Numbered from the stretch's first letter, positions 35,680-44,692 are shown. The stretch is 64,000 nt of DNA from Glutamicibacter mishrai (GCF_012221945.1 NZ_CP032549.1:1860001-1924000), one strand, 5' to 3'. Numbers and translations are program-made. Notes: generated by a model from the sequence alone, not told the origin.

Positions 35680-35743
35680 AGCAACACCCCTCCACCCCCA
35701 GCAGTGAAAACTGCTTCACCCCCGTTTCGTAAAGGCTTTAGCC

Positions 35744-36679
35744 ATGACTACCAATGCTTTGACAAGCAAGTCATCGACTTCCGGCCGCGCAGGCGACAAG
35801 ATCTTCTCCGGCGCCGCCATGGCTGCCGGTGTCCTGATCCTGATCACGCTCTTCGCGGTCGCGGTCTTCTTGCTGATCCAGGCGCTGCCGACGTTCTTCG
35901 CCGATCCGGCCGAGATTTCCGGTGGCAAAGGATTCTTCGCTTACATCTGGCCGATTGTTATCGGCACCGTTATCGCAGCGGCCATCGCGCTCGTTGTCGC
36001 CACCCCGATCGGCATCGGCGTGGCACTGTTCATCTCGCACTTCGCGCCGCGCAAGGTTGCCGGCCCGCTGGGCTACCTGATCGACCTGCTGGCCGCGATC
36101 CCATCGGTGATCTACGGCGCCTGGGGCTACATGGTCCTGGCACCGGCCCTGGTTCCGGGCTTTGAATGGCTGTCGAAGAACCTGGGCTTCATCCCCATCT
36201 TCGAAGGCCCTGCCTCGCAGACCGGCAAGACCATGCTCACCGCGGGCATCGTGCTGGCCGTGATGGTGCTTCCGATCATCACTTCGCTGAGCCGTGAAAT
36301 CTTCTTGCAGACTCCTAAGCTGCACGAGGAAGCCGCACTGGCTCTGGGCGCAACCCGCTGGGAAATGATCACCACCGCGGTGATCCCCTTCGCCCGTCCG
36401 GGCATCGTCTCGGCAGTCATGCTGGGCCTGGGCCGCGCCTTGGGCGAGACCATGGCCGTGGCGCTGGTGCTCTCCACCGGCAACCTGATCCCATCGCTGA
36501 TCAAAACCGGCAACCAGACTATTGCCGCGGAAATCGCGTTGAACTTCCCAGAAGCCTTCGGGCTGCGCCTCTCGGAGCTGATCGCCGCCGGTCTGGTCCT
36601 GTTCCTGATCACCCTGATCGTGAACATGATCGCCCGCGCAATCATCGCCCGCCACAAGGAATTCTCGGGAGCTAACTGA
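35744..36679 (+). CDS. pstC: Phosphate ABC transporter permease PstC
   Basis: One of two membrane subunits of the Pst transporter. The 311-aa protein has six spans and the EAA-type cytoplasmic loop HEEAALALGATRWEMITTAVI (about 199-219) that contacts PstB. LLAAIPSVIYGAWGYMVL marks the PstC branch. It begins at ATG 35744 with AAAGG upstream. Its TGA overlaps the ATG of pstA by one base (TGATG), so translation is coupled. Confidence 0.94.
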   Translation: MTTNALTSKSSTSGRAGDKIFSGAAMAAGVLILITLFAVAVFLLIQALPTFFADPAEISGGKGFFAYIWPIVIGTVIAAAIALVVATPIGIGVALFISHFAPRKVAGPLGYLIDLLAAIPSVIYGAWGYMVLAPALVPGFEWLSKNLGFIPIFEGPASQTGKTMLTAGIVLAVMVLPIITSLSREIFLQTPKLHEEAALALGATRWEMITTAVIPFARPGIVSAVMLGLGRALGETMAVALVLSTGNLIPSLIKTGNQTIAAEIALNFPEAFGLRLSELIAAGLVLFLITLIVNMIARAIIARHKEFSGAN

Positions 36680-37821
36680 TGAGTGCCACCACTACCAACC
36701 TCAGCAACAAGGCCAGCGGCAATTCCACCCCGCCGGTGCGCAAGCGCAACTCCCTGGCCAAGGGCAAACTGCCAAAGTGGGCCATCTGGGCCATCGCTGC
36801 CGGCTCGATCGTCATCGGCGCCGCAGCCTCTACACTGACCGGCTTCAACGTGGCAGCATTTGCCATCTACTCGGCGATCATCTTCCTGATCGCGGCCTCC
36901 GTGATCACCACCGTGGTGGAAGGCAAGCGCCGCGGCAAGAACGCCATGTGGACCTATCTGATCTACGCCGCCTTCATCGTGGCGCTGATCCCGCTGGCCT
37001 CGGTGCTCTTCACGGTCTTGCAAAAGGGCCTGCCGGGCATCAACAGCCACTTCCTGTTCTCCTCGATGAACGGCGTCACCGGCGCCATCGATAACCAGAC
37101 CGTGGCCAACGGCGAGCCAGTCATCGGTGGCGCCTACCACGCGGTGATGGGCACCTTGCTGATCACCCTCTGGGCCACCTTGATCTCGGTTCCCGTGGGC
37201 ATGCTCACCGCTGTCTACCTGGTGGAATACGGCCAGGGCAAAGTGCTGTCCAAGGCGATCACCTTCTTCGTTGACGTGATGACCGGTATCCCATCCATCG
37301 TCGCCGGTCTGTTCGCGGCCGCCTTCTTCGGCCTGATCCTCGGACCGAATGCCCGCATGGGCATCGTTGCCGCGGTTGCCTTGAGCGTGCTGATGATCCC
37401 GACCGTGGTCCGCTCCACCGAGGAAATGCTCAAGATCGTCCCGAACGAGCTGCGCGAAGCCTCCTTCGCACTGGGTGTGCGCCGCTGGCGCACCATCTTG
37501 AAGGTGGTCATCCCGACCGCGATCTCCGGCATCGCTTCGGGTGTCACCCTGGCCATCGCCCGCGTGATCGGCGAGACCGCGCCAATCCTGGTCACCGCAG
37601 GCATCGCGAGCCAGATCAACATGAACGTCTTCGCAAACTGGATGTCCACGCTGCCGACCTTCATCTACTACCAGATCCTGACTCCGACCAGCCCGACGAA
37701 TATCGACCCGTCGGTACAGCGCGCCTGGGCTGCGGCCCTGCTGCTGATCCTGATGGTGATGGCTTTGAACCTCATCGCCCGACTGGTCGCCTCGATCTTC
37801 GCTCCAAAGAAGGGCCGTTGA
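36679..37821 (+). CDS. pstA: Phosphate ABC transporter permease PstA
   Basis: Second membrane subunit of the Pst transporter. The 380-aa protein is longer than E. coli PstA because of an N-terminal extension of about 85 residues with two extra hydrophobic segments (about 34-53 and 56-80), a form common in actinobacteria. The permease core has [17 protein letters not shown] and the EAA loop [20 protein letters not shown]. It overlaps pstC by 1 bp and is followed 47 bp later by pstB. Confidence 0.94.
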   Translation: MSATTTNLSNKASGNSTPPVRKRNSLAKGKLPKWAIWAIAAGSIVIGAAASTLTGFNVAAFAIYSAIIFLIAASVITTVVEGKRRGKNAMWTYLIYAAFIVALIPLASVLFTVLQKGLPGINSHFLFSSMNGVTGAIDNQTVANGEPVIGGAYHAVMGTLLITLWATLISVPVGMLTAVYLVEYGQGKVLSKAITFFVDVMTGIPSIVAGLFAAAFFGLILGPNARMGIVAAVALSVLMIPTVVRSTEEMLKIVPNELREASFALGVRRWRTILKVVIPTAISGIASGVTLAIARVIGETAPILVTAGIASQINMNVFANWMSTLPTFIYYQILTPTSPTNIDPSVQRAWAAALLLILMVMALNLIARLVASIFAPKKGR

Positions 37822-37868
37822 GCTTAGGCTCCGGTCCGGACAACTCCAAACTTTTCAAGGAATACATC

Positions 37869-38648
37869 ATGGCAAAACGCATTGACGTCAATGATCTGAA
37901 CGTCTACTACTCCAAGTTCCTGGCCGTTGAGGGCGTCTCGATTAACATCGAGCCGAAGTCCGTCACCGCCTTCATCGGTCCATCGGGCTGTGGCAAGTCC
38001 ACCTTCCTGCGCACGCTGAACCGCATGCACGAAGTGATCCCCGGCGGCCGCGTCGAGGGCCAGGTGCTGCTGGACGGAGACGACCTCTACGGTGCCGGTG
38101 TTGACCCGGTGACCGTGCGCAGCCAGATCGGCATGGTCTTCCAGCGTCCGAACCCATTCCCGACCATGTCCATCAAGGACAACGTGCTCGCCGGCGTGAA
38201 GCTGAACGGCACCAAGATCTCGCGTTCAGACGCCGATGACCTGGTGGAGAAGTCGCTGCGTGGCGCCAACCTGTGGAATGAAGTCAAGGACCGCCTGGAC
38301 AAGCCGGGCTCCGGCCTTTCCGGTGGCCAGCAGCAGCGCCTGTGCATCGCCCGCACCATCGCAGTGAAGCCGGACGTGATCCTGATGGACGAGCCTTGCT
38401 CGGCACTGGACCCGATCTCCACCCTGGCCATCGAGGATTTGATCAACGAGCTGAAGAACGACTTCACCGTGGTGATCGTGACCCACAATATGCAGCAGGC
38501 CGCCCGCGTGAGCGACAAGACCGCCTTCTTCAACATCGCGGGCACCGGCAAGCCGGGCAAGCTCATCGAGTTCAACGACACCACCGCCATCTTCTCCAAC
38601 CCGGAGCAGAAGGCCACCGAAGATTACGTCTCCGGACGCTTCGGATAA
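37869..38648 (+). CDS. pstB: Phosphate ABC transporter ATP-binding protein PstB
   Basis: ATPase of the Pst phosphate importer. The 259-aa protein has Walker A GPSGCGKS (37-44), the Q-loop FQRPNPFP (91-98), signature LSGGQQQR (150-157), Walker B ILMDEP (171-176) and the H-loop THN. ATG 37869 with AAGGAA upstream is chosen; the frame runs open 51 bp upstream to the end of pstA but without a ribosome site. No phoU gene follows; the operon ends at a strong terminator. Confidence 0.96.
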   Translation: MAKRIDVNDLNVYYSKFLAVEGVSINIEPKSVTAFIGPSGCGKSTFLRTLNRMHEVIPGGRVEGQVLLDGDDLYGAGVDPVTVRSQIGMVFQRPNPFPTMSIKDNVLAGVKLNGTKISRSDADDLVEKSLRGANLWNEVKDRLDKPGSGLSGGQQQRLCIARTIAVKPDVILMDEPCSALDPISTLAIEDLINELKNDFTVVIVTHNMQQAARVSDKTAFFNIAGTGKPGKLIEFNDTTAIFSNPEQKATEDYVSGRFG

Positions 38649-38731
38649 AGATTTCGGATATCGCCGCTCTGTGAGCCGGCGGTAGACGAACCGGAAGGGG
38701 GGTCTTCCGGGGATCCTGGAGGGGATCACCG

Positions 38732-38769
38732 CCAGCGGCGCACCATGAATGGTGTGCCGCTGGTTTTTA
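38732..38769 (+). terminator. pst operon terminator
   Basis: A 15-bp stem, CCAGCGGCGCACCAT (38732-38746) with ATGGTGTGCCGCTGG (38749-38763; one G-T type pair), followed by TTTTTAA. Strong rho-independent form. Confidence 0.88.
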
Positions 38770-38777
38770 AGCTGGCA

Positions 38778-38827
38778 TGTAAAGCACCCTTGACTGTAAA
38801 GCGTGCTTGTCATTAGGGTGGAGGTGC
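38778..38827 (+). promoter_or_regulatory. Promoter with TGTAAAGC direct repeat
   Basis: TGTAAAGC occurs at 38778-38785 and again at 38795-38802, 17 bp apart. Between and after them a TTGACT (38790-38795), 18-bp spacer and TAGGGT form a possible promoter for the membrane protein/XRE pair. The repeats flank and overlap the -35 and may bind the small XRE regulator; this is inference. Confidence 0.45.
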
Positions 38828-38850
38828 ATGGCAAACGATGGGAGATGGCA

Positions 38851-39315
38851 ATGAGTACTCAGACAGCCACACGAAGCCGCTGGGGCCGTTCGCGCTTTGG
38901 CGGCGGTCCAGGCGCCCTGATCACAGTCAGCCTCGTCGCAGGGCTTGTCCTGTCGGCTGGCGCCTGCGTCCTATTCGCCCGGCTAAATGCACCGGCTCAT
39001 TTCATGCTGGCTGCATTGATCATGACCGCTGGTTTACTCCCAGTTTTGTCCACGACTTGCTGGGCGTTGCTGCTGGATCGGAACACCTTGCGCGGTGCCA
39101 CAAGAAACCCCGCAATTTCGGTGGAGAGCCAGTGGTACGACAAGGCGGCCGTCGGCGTATTCCAAGACCTGCTGCTCGTTTGCGGCCTGGGTGGGGCGTT
39201 GTTTTCCTTCATGCCGGTATCCGTCTCGCTGGGACTCGTCTTGGCTGGCGTAGTCCTGGTCGCCATGATTGATTTCGCAATCCGCTACCTGATGATCAAG
39301 CGGGCGCAGAGCTAG
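38851..39315 (+). CDS. Small four-span membrane protein paired with an XRE regulator
   Basis: A 154-aa protein with an Arg-rich N-terminus and four hydrophobic spans (about 24-43, 48-72, 95-118 and 124-146), the last followed by RYLMIKRAQS. I do not recognise a named family; it resembles the small DUF2178-like membrane proteins encoded next to YozG-type regulators. ATG 38851 has GGGAG six bases upstream; an in-frame start at 38803 lacks one. Its TAG overlaps the GTG of the downstream regulator by one base, so the two form a unit. Confidence 0.65.
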   Translation: MSTQTATRSRWGRSRFGGGPGALITVSLVAGLVLSAGACVLFARLNAPAHFMLAALIMTAGLLPVLSTTCWALLLDRNTLRGATRNPAISVESQWYDKAAVGVFQDLLLVCGLGGALFSFMPVSVSLGLVLAGVVLVAMIDFAIRYLMIKRAQS

Positions 39316-39512
39316 TGGAGAACAATCTCACCGAGTACCGGAAGGAACGCGGGTTCTCCCAGCAGGCCTTAGCCGACGAACTAGGAGTCTCTAGGCAGAC
39401 CGTCATCTCCCTGGAAAAAGGGCGTTATGACCCATCCCTGCCCCTGGCGTTCAAGCTCGCGGCGCTGTTCCAATGCCGCATCGAGGACCTGTTCATCCCC
39501 GAAAGCTCCTAG
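39315..39512 (+). CDS. Small XRE family regulator
   Basis: A 65-aa protein that is one Cro/C1 helix-turn-helix: YRKERGFSQQALADELGV, then SRQTVISLEKGRYDPSL and FQCRIEDLFIPE at the end. This is the YozG/YgzD-like form of minimal XRE regulators, which often control a neighbouring membrane-protein gene and themselves. It starts with GTG that overlaps the previous stop by one base. Its last 4 bp overlap the end of the convergent phosphate transporter gene. Confidence 0.88.
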   Translation: MENNLTEYRKERGFSQQALADELGVSRQTVISLEKGRYDPSLPLAFKLAALFQCRIEDLFIPESS

Positions 39513-40537
39513 CTCCCGGCGAAGAGCGGACGCACCGCCAGAGCGAAAATCGCGCCACCGATCACGCAGACCACCGGGGTCAACAGCCAGTGCCAGAGCA
39601 CGCGGTTCACATTGCGCCAGGCCACGGATTCAAAAGCCTGGTTCCGGCCCGCGCCGACAATGCCGCTGGTGACCGCCTGGGTCGTTGACAGCGGCAGGTG
39701 GACCACCAAGGAACCGACAAAAAGCATGCCAGCGGCAACACCTTGGGCGATCATGCCGCGCAGGGGATCGAAGTTCACCAGGCGGCGTCCCAGCGTATAG
39801 GTGATTCGCCAGCCGCCCAGCAGCACGCCGAAGCTCAGGGCACAGGCCGCAGTGAGCTGGATGGCTACGGTCAGCGGCCCGGGAGCCATCATATTGCCGG
39901 TGATGAGCACCAAGCTCAGCATGGCCCCGGTACGCTGGCCATCCTGCAATCCAAGTCCCAGTGCCACCGCGCCAGCAGCCACGGCCTGCCCGGCCCTGGA
40001 GCCATCATTCACCGAGCGGGAAGTTTTGTATCGCAAGAACCGCGTTGCCGGGAACACCAGGAGGTAGGACAGCACGTAGGCGATGATCGAGGCGAGCACC
40101 ATGGGGATGATCACCGAAGACAGCAGCAGCCCCCACACATTGCGGGTGGATTCGTCGCCCATGATCGCCGCGGCGCCACTGCCGCCAGCCAGCGCCGAAA
40201 GCAGCGCATGCGTGGAGCTGATTGGAAGGCCGCGCCACCAGCAATATATGCCCCAGATGCCGGCTACGATCAGCCCGCTGATCAGCAGCTTCAGCCCGGC
40301 CACGCCCGCGGGAACATTGATGTTCAGCTCCTGCACCAGGGACACGCTCAGCCCCGAGGTGGCCATGGTGCCGATGAAGGCGAAGACGGCGGCCACGGAG
40401 ACCGCAATGGCCGGGCGCAAGGCCCGGGTGCGCACCGATGCGGCCACCGCGGTGGAGGCATCACGCATGCCGTTGAGCACGGCGTAGGCCAGTGTCAGGA
40501 CAACAGCAATCGCCGTGAGGACCGAAATCAGGGTCAT
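39509..40537 (-). CDS. Pit family inorganic phosphate transporter
   Basis: Low-affinity, proton-coupled phosphate transporter of 342 aa with about ten spans. The two family signature halves are visible but divergent: NGMRDASTAVA (23-33) stands for the usual NGxxDxANAxxT, and PISSTHALL (about 105-113) and PLSTTQAVTSGIVGAG (about 284-299) are the two ST(T)H/Q loops. It lies 5 bp after a DUF47 (PhoU-like) gene, the usual partner of Pit. Together with pst it makes this a phosphate-uptake region. The sequence drift leaves room for a different anion. Confidence 0.85.
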   Translation of the reverse strand: MTLISVLTAIAVVLTLAYAVLNGMRDASTAVAASVRTRALRPAIAVSVAAVFAFIGTMATSGLSVSLVQELNINVPAGVAGLKLLISGLIVAGIWGIYCWWRGLPISSTHALLSALAGGSGAAAIMGDESTRNVWGLLLSSVIIPMVLASIIAYVLSYLLVFPATRFLRYKTSRSVNDGSRAGQAVAAGAVALGLGLQDGQRTGAMLSLVLITGNMMAPGPLTVAIQLTAACALSFGVLLGGWRITYTLGRRLVNFDPLRGMIAQGVAAGMLFVGSLVVHLPLSTTQAVTSGIVGAGRNQAFESVAWRNVNRVLWHWLLTPVVCVIGGAIFALAVRPLFAGS

Positions 40538-40542
40538 CGGAC

Positions 40543-41157
40543 TTAGGACTCCTTGACCAGGACACGACCGAGGTGGTCGGCGAACTGGCGCAGGGTGTTC
40601 GCGGCCAGCATCAGCTGGTCCGCCACCTGCTGGTGCCGATGGATGGTGCTGGCCTTGGAGAAGTTGGCGATCTCATCGCCCCACACCAGATGCGTGCGTG
40701 CCGCGCGCTTGGAGAACTGCAGCATCTGCAGCCAGTGGTCTTCCAGGTCATCAAGATTATTCAGGCGCTGCACCGCATCGGAAGCCAGCTCCGCGAGCTG
40801 CGAAATCAACTCCAGCTGCTCCGAGGAACGCTCCGAGAGCGGGGTGGATCCCACGGTCATGATCAGCTCGCCGGTACCCCGCAGATGCTCCATGGTCTCG
40901 TGAAGGAAGCGCGATAGCGCGTACATGTCTTCGCGCGGCAGGGGGCTGACGTAACTGGTGCGCAGGTGGGTCATCACCGCGTGCAAAAGGTCCGACGCCT
41001 CGGCCTCGGCCGAGGCCAGGTCGCGCAGGCGATCGGAACGCGTTGTCGGGCTGCCGATCATTTCGGCCACGCTCTCAACCGAGCCACGAATGGTGGCGGT
41101 CAGCGCGCGCAGCAGCTCAATGCCACGCAAGGCGGAGGGAAAGACCTGGAACTTCAC
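40543..41157 (-). CDS. DUF47 (PhoU-like) protein
   Basis: A 204-aa all-helical protein of the DUF47/TIGR00153 family, structural relatives of PhoU, encoded next to Pit transporters and thought to regulate them. Helical heptads with many Leu, Glu and Arg run throughout, and the family-like segments LHETMEHLRGTGELIM (about 87-102) and RLNNLDDLEDHWLQM are present. It starts at ATG 41157 and ends 5 bp before the transporter gene, so they share a transcript. Confidence 0.85.
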   Translation of the reverse strand: MKFQVFPSALRGIELLRALTATIRGSVESVAEMIGSPTTRSDRLRDLASAEAEASDLLHAVMTHLRTSYVSPLPREDMYALSRFLHETMEHLRGTGELIMTVGSTPLSERSSEQLELISQLAELASDAVQRLNNLDDLEDHWLQMLQFSKRAARTHLVWGDEIANFSKASTIHRHQQVADQLMLAANTLRQFADHLGRVLVKES

Positions 41158-41395
41158 TTTTTGGGCGCACCATTCGGATCGACTGCTTTTGGTACCAACG
41201 CAGAACAGTTTACGACGTGGAAGTTAACGCCGGGTCATTGATGATGTCGGACCGGGAACGCCTCTCGGCGGAAGGCCGCTCGAAGCGGCAGAATTTTGGA
41301 GCCCGGGGTTACCAGCGGCCCGACACCGTTACCTAGTTTTCTCGCCTAACGCCCCTGCTGTCAACCACAGCAAGCGGTGCGTGTAATTTCTCACG
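41158..41395. other. Intergenic region; no clear site
   Basis: 238 bp between the DUF47 gene and the end of an MFS gene. It must contain the promoter of the DUF47-pit operon on the minus strand. I looked for PHO-box repeats like those before pstS and found none that convince. Confidence 0.4.
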
Positions 41396-42613
41396 CTAAT
41401 GCCGAAGATTCTTCTCCACACCGCTCAGGCACAACAGCGCGCAGCAGAACCAGATCGCGCCGGCCGGCCCCATCCCGGCGGCCACAGAACTTGAAACCAG
41501 CGGCAACGCCACTTGTCCAAGCCGGTTTCCCATCAGCCGCACGGCAAGCGCCGCGCCGCGATCCACCGGAGGCACGGAGGTGGAAATCATTGTCATCGTC
41601 ATCGGCTGGCCCAGCCCCAGGAAGAAGCCGCCGACGAGCAGTGCCAGCCCCGAAGCCCACAGTTCATCGATGAAGATCGGAGCCAGCGCGATCGAGACGC
41701 CCGAAGCGTAGAGGCTGGCCACCAGCAAATGCCGGCGTTCGAAGTGTGCGGAGAGCTTGGGGATGAACAGCCTGGATACGACCGAGGCGCAGCCTCGAAT
41801 GGCCAAAAGCACACCCACAGCTGTCGGGGAGACCTCATGTTTCTCGGCCACCAGGGGCAGGAAGGCGGTCAGGATGTCCAGCATGGACAGCAGCATCATG
41901 GAGGCGAACATATGCGAGGTCATGCCCTTGACCCGCAGGATCGAGCCGATCGAGGCCGAGGATCGCTCCGGCCGGGCCGCCGACACGGATTTGGAAACCC
42001 GTGGCTGGAAATTGGGCAGCAGGAACGGTATCGACAGCAGTGCGCAGCCCGCGCCGATCCACAGCGACAGGCTGATATCGGCGATTCGTTCTGCCGAAAC
42101 CGCATCGGTGTCGGTGCCCAGCACTATGCCGGCAATCAGCGGGCCGATGAACTGCCCGGCCGCATAGGCGGCGGTGAACCAGCCGAAGCCCTTGTCCAGA
42201 TCGCGGTCCGGGAAATAGCGGGCAATGGAGGACTGGCCGCCGATGGTGAACATCAGATGCCCCAGGCCCAGCACGGCGCTGGCCAGCGCCACGGTGAGCG
42301 CATTCGGCGCGAGGTTCACGCCTAAACCGCCCAGGGCAATCAGGCCCACGCCCGCAACCATCAGGAAGCGGATGCGGCGGATCCGGGAGCTGACCCGGCC
42401 CAAAAGCATGGCGGTGAACAGCGGAAGGATCGCATAGGCCGCGGTCACCGCGCCAACGGTAAAAGACCCGGAGCCAAAGGAGATGAGCTTGTAGGTGGTG
42501 ACCGGCCGAACGAGGTTCAACGCCGCCTGGGATAGCAGCCCGGTGGCAACCAGGACGATGAGCCAGCGCATGATCCCCGAAGAGTTCGCTTTCGATCCGG
42601 CGACCACACACAC
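41396..42613 (-). CDS. MFS transporter
   Basis: An integral membrane protein of 391-405 aa with 12 hydrophobic spans. The loop 2-3 motif GRVSSRIRRIRFL matches the MFS G-R-x-x-D-R-x-G-R-R region loosely, and the central loop KSVSAARPERSSAS (about 206-220) separates the halves. The most upstream start is GTG 42613; ATG 42571 (MRWLIVLV) is also plausible and would remove 14 polar residues. It looks monocistronic, with a 28-bp gap to the next gene's end counted across 56 bp of intergenic DNA. Substrate unknown. Confidence 0.82.
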   Translation of the reverse strand: MCVVAGSKANSSGIMRWLIVLVATGLLSQAALNLVRPVTTYKLISFGSGSFTVGAVTAAYAILPLFTAMLLGRVSSRIRRIRFLMVAGVGLIALGGLGVNLAPNALTVALASAVLGLGHLMFTIGGQSSIARYFPDRDLDKGFGWFTAAYAAGQFIGPLIAGIVLGTDTDAVSAERIADISLSLWIGAGCALLSIPFLLPNFQPRVSKSVSAARPERSSASIGSILRVKGMTSHMFASMMLLSMLDILTAFLPLVAEKHEVSPTAVGVLLAIRGCASVVSRLFIPKLSAHFERRHLLVASLYASGVSIALAPIFIDELWASGLALLVGGFFLGLGQPMTMTMISTSVPPVDRGAALAVRLMGNRLGQVALPLVSSSVAAGMGPAGAIWFCCALLCLSGVEKNLRH

Positions 42614-42669
42614 CTGCCTAAAATTCCGGGACTAGTTCCTCATCCATCCTAAAACTCCGGCCCGGCTAT

Positions 42670-43335
42670 TTAGTCCAACGCGCCTTGTCGCCACAACCGG
42701 GCGCAAGTTTCCAAGTCGGCGGCGGTCTTGCTCAATGCCCGGGCCTGCTGGGTCAGCTTGCTGCCCCGGTCGGAATTGGACAGGTCAGCGGCGTCTGCGT
42801 GCTCGGTCATGCCCAGGACCAGTACCCGGCAATAGGCCGCGGTGCGTTCGAGCGCGTGGGCAAAATCTCCATCAAAAGCGCCGGTAAGAATCGACCCGGT
42901 CATCTTCTTGAGTTCTTCCGCCGTCGGAGGCTCGGCGACACCGGCCACGATGCGTTCGACCTGCGCGCGATGGGCTCCGGCCTGGAAACGGGCCGAATGC
43001 ACTTCCGGCTTGCTCATGGTTGCCGCTCGCACCGCATACAGGCGCCAGAGCGCACCTGGCAGCGAATGCGCCGGAGCTTCGCTCCACAGCTGTGCCAGCA
43101 CCTCGAGGCCTTCGTCCTCCGCCACGGCGATCAGCCGGTTGGAGATCTCCGGGTCATTGTTCTCGATGCCCCGGCGCACGAATGCCTGGGCTGATAGGTG
43201 GGCTGCTTCCGAAACGCGCGCCGGATCGGCCCCGCCTTCGTAGGGCTCGAATTCCTCTGGAGCGAAGGGGCGTGGTTTGTGATGGCGGAATCCCGCGTCC
43301 TGGGCAACTTTTGATCCTGCGCGTGCACCTCTCAT
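42670..43335 (-). CDS. Uncharacterised actinobacterial protein (221 aa)
   Basis: A soluble, helix-rich protein without signal peptide. It begins MRGARAGSKVAQDAGF, followed by a charged Pro-rich stretch and then regular helices; the C-terminal part has LERTAAYCRVLVLGMTEHAD. I chose ATG 43335 because the frame upstream to 43455 runs into the tRNA promoter region. Proteins of this kind occur next to tRNA-Lys in Micrococcaceae and some are labelled as RNA polymerase beta subunit, a label I consider unreliable. Function unknown. Confidence 0.6.
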   Translation of the reverse strand: MRGARAGSKVAQDAGFRHHKPRPFAPEEFEPYEGGADPARVSEAAHLSAQAFVRRGIENNDPEISNRLIAVAEDEGLEVLAQLWSEAPAHSLPGALWRLYAVRAATMSKPEVHSARFQAGAHRAQVERIVAGVAEPPTAEELKKMTGSILTGAFDGDFAHALERTAAYCRVLVLGMTEHADAADLSNSDRGSKLTQQARALSKTAADLETCARLWRQGALD

Positions 43336-43495
43336 GGCCTCAAGGATACTCGCCGAACCTTGGTTCTTAGTTAACAGGTGTTGCACCACATATTGCCCGG
43401 GATTCAGCTGTTTTTGCCTTCTGTCCAAGCGCGAAAACAGCCGATTAATACTCACGCGGTTACATCAGGTAGTATGGATTTTGGCCTTGTGCCGT

Positions 43496-43568
43496 GCGCC
43501 TTTAGCTCAGCTGGTAGAGCACTGGACTTTTAATCCATTGGTCGCGGGTTCGATCCCCGCAGGGCGCA
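43496..43568 (+). tRNA. tRNA-Lys (anticodon TTT)
   Basis: 73 nt fold into a full cloverleaf: acceptor GCGCCTT/AGGGCGC with one G-T pair, D-stem GCTC/GAGC, anticodon loop CTTTTAA with TTT, and T-arm GCGGG-TTCGATC-CCCGC. The CCA end is not encoded. A strong terminator follows directly. Confidence 0.97.
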
Positions 43569-43574
43569 CAAGTG

Positions 43575-43622
43575 GAAACTGGATCCGAATCGCATACGCG
43601 AGTCGGATCCAGTTTCTTTTGT
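43575..43622 (+). terminator. tRNA-Lys terminator
   Basis: A 14-bp perfect stem GAAACTGGATCCGA (43575-43588) with TCGGATCCAGTTTC (43603-43616), followed by TTTTGTT. Confidence 0.9.
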
Positions 43623-43754
43623 TAAGAGTTGACGCTCATAAAAGCACCATCCATGACATTGTTAATTTTGCCACTGGAATCCGGGCTGAAATCGACTCCA
43701 TGGACACCTCTTATGGCCGCGATGAACCCTCTTAGCTTTGTCGACCTTTGTCGA

Positions 43755-44345
43755 CTAGACGTAAGGCTCCAGGAACTTGATCACGCGTTCCATGACCAGC
43801 GCGCGGGCTTCGGGATCATGCGAACGCAACGAGCTGTCGGTGAACAGGTGCTTGTTGCCCGGGTAGGTGAACAACTGGGCGAGGTCTTTGCCTTGGCCGG
43901 CAACGAAGTTCTGCGCGGACTCCAGATCGCCTTCCTTGGCGAAAAACGGATCTTCGTCCATGCCATGGATCTGCACCGGAACATTTTCCGGCCACGGACC
44001 GAAGCTCCACTCGGCGTCAAGATCAACAAAGGACTCCAGCAGTACAGCGGCCACTGCGCCCTGCCGTTGCTGCGCGCACTGTTGGGCAAGGGCTGCGCCC
44101 CATGAGGTGCCGATGTAGACCAGTTCTTCGGGAAGCTTGCTGAAGAGCTTCTCCACTCGTTCCTGGATCTTGTCTTCGGTCAGTTTGTTGGCCATGCGCA
44201 TGCCAGCCTCAAAATCCTTGGGCAGCTTGCCCGTGTAAAGGTCCATGGCGTGAACCGTATGACCCGCGGCACGCAATTCGGCGGCCATTGCTTGGACCCC
44301 GGGAGTGAGCCCTTGGACGTGGTGGAACAAGACAATGGTTGCCAT
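43755..44345 (-). CDS. Dienelactone hydrolase family protein
   Basis: An alpha/beta hydrolase of 196 aa. The N-terminus MATIVLFHHVQGLTPGVQAMAAELRAAGH is the DLH family beginning, with the oxyanion region HHVQG. The nucleophile elbow is GTSWGAALA (about 79-87), that is Ser rather than the Cys of true dienelactone hydrolases; a possible acid is in the GMDEDPFF stretch, and the His is in NKHLFTDS (about 164-171). It should therefore act as a Ser esterase/hydrolase of unknown substrate. It lies 20 bp downstream of a small unknown gene on the same strand. Confidence 0.85.
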   Translation of the reverse strand: MATIVLFHHVQGLTPGVQAMAAELRAAGHTVHAMDLYTGKLPKDFEAGMRMANKLTEDKIQERVEKLFSKLPEELVYIGTSWGAALAQQCAQQRQGAVAAVLLESFVDLDAEWSFGPWPENVPVQIHGMDEDPFFAKEGDLESAQNFVAGQGKDLAQLFTYPGNKHLFTDSSLRSHDPEARALVMERVIKFLEPYV

Positions 44346-44365
44346 GAGAGTACTCCTGGAGTTTT

Positions 44366-44617
44366 CTAGCGTTCGTCGACGAGGTTGTTGATGCGCTGGG
44401 GGAGGTGTTCCAAGGCGGCGTCCCAGCCCGGCATCTGGCTGTTGATTTCTACGCTGTAGCCTTCAACCAGCATGAATTCTGCGCAGGTGAGGACTTCTTG
44501 CTCGGATTCGGTTTCGTAAATAAACGCGCGTTTGATGTCACTCCAGAGCAAGGTGGCCGACTGGTCGATAACCAGGCCGGTCTTTACTACTTCAACGGTG
44601 CGCTGGGGATAGGACAT
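44366..44617 (-). CDS. Uncharacterised small protein (83 aa)
   Basis: A soluble 83-aa protein beginning MSYPQRTVEVVKTGLV, acidic overall, with a C-terminal MPGWDAALEHLPQRINN. I do not recognise the family; the ending is reminiscent of the SRPBCC-type C-terminus (W...L..L...), but the protein is too short for that fold. It lies between the ABC-F gene (75 bp upstream) and the hydrolase gene (20 bp downstream), all on the minus strand, so it may be part of a three-gene transcript. Confidence 0.5.
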   Translation of the reverse strand: MSYPQRTVEVVKTGLVIDQSATLLWSDIKRAFIYETESEQEVLTCAEFMLVEGYSVEINSQMPGWDAALEHLPQRINNLVDER

Positions 44618-44692
44618 GTTCCACTTGCTTTCGAGATCCGCGGCGGTGTGCTTTGCTCAAGTCTAAACCTGTTGCACACCGCCTGCCGGTGA

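Noticed and set aside
41158..41395. A PHO box before the DUF47-pit operon
   Set aside because: GTTAACTTCCA is seen on the minus strand, but no adjacent second unit matches.
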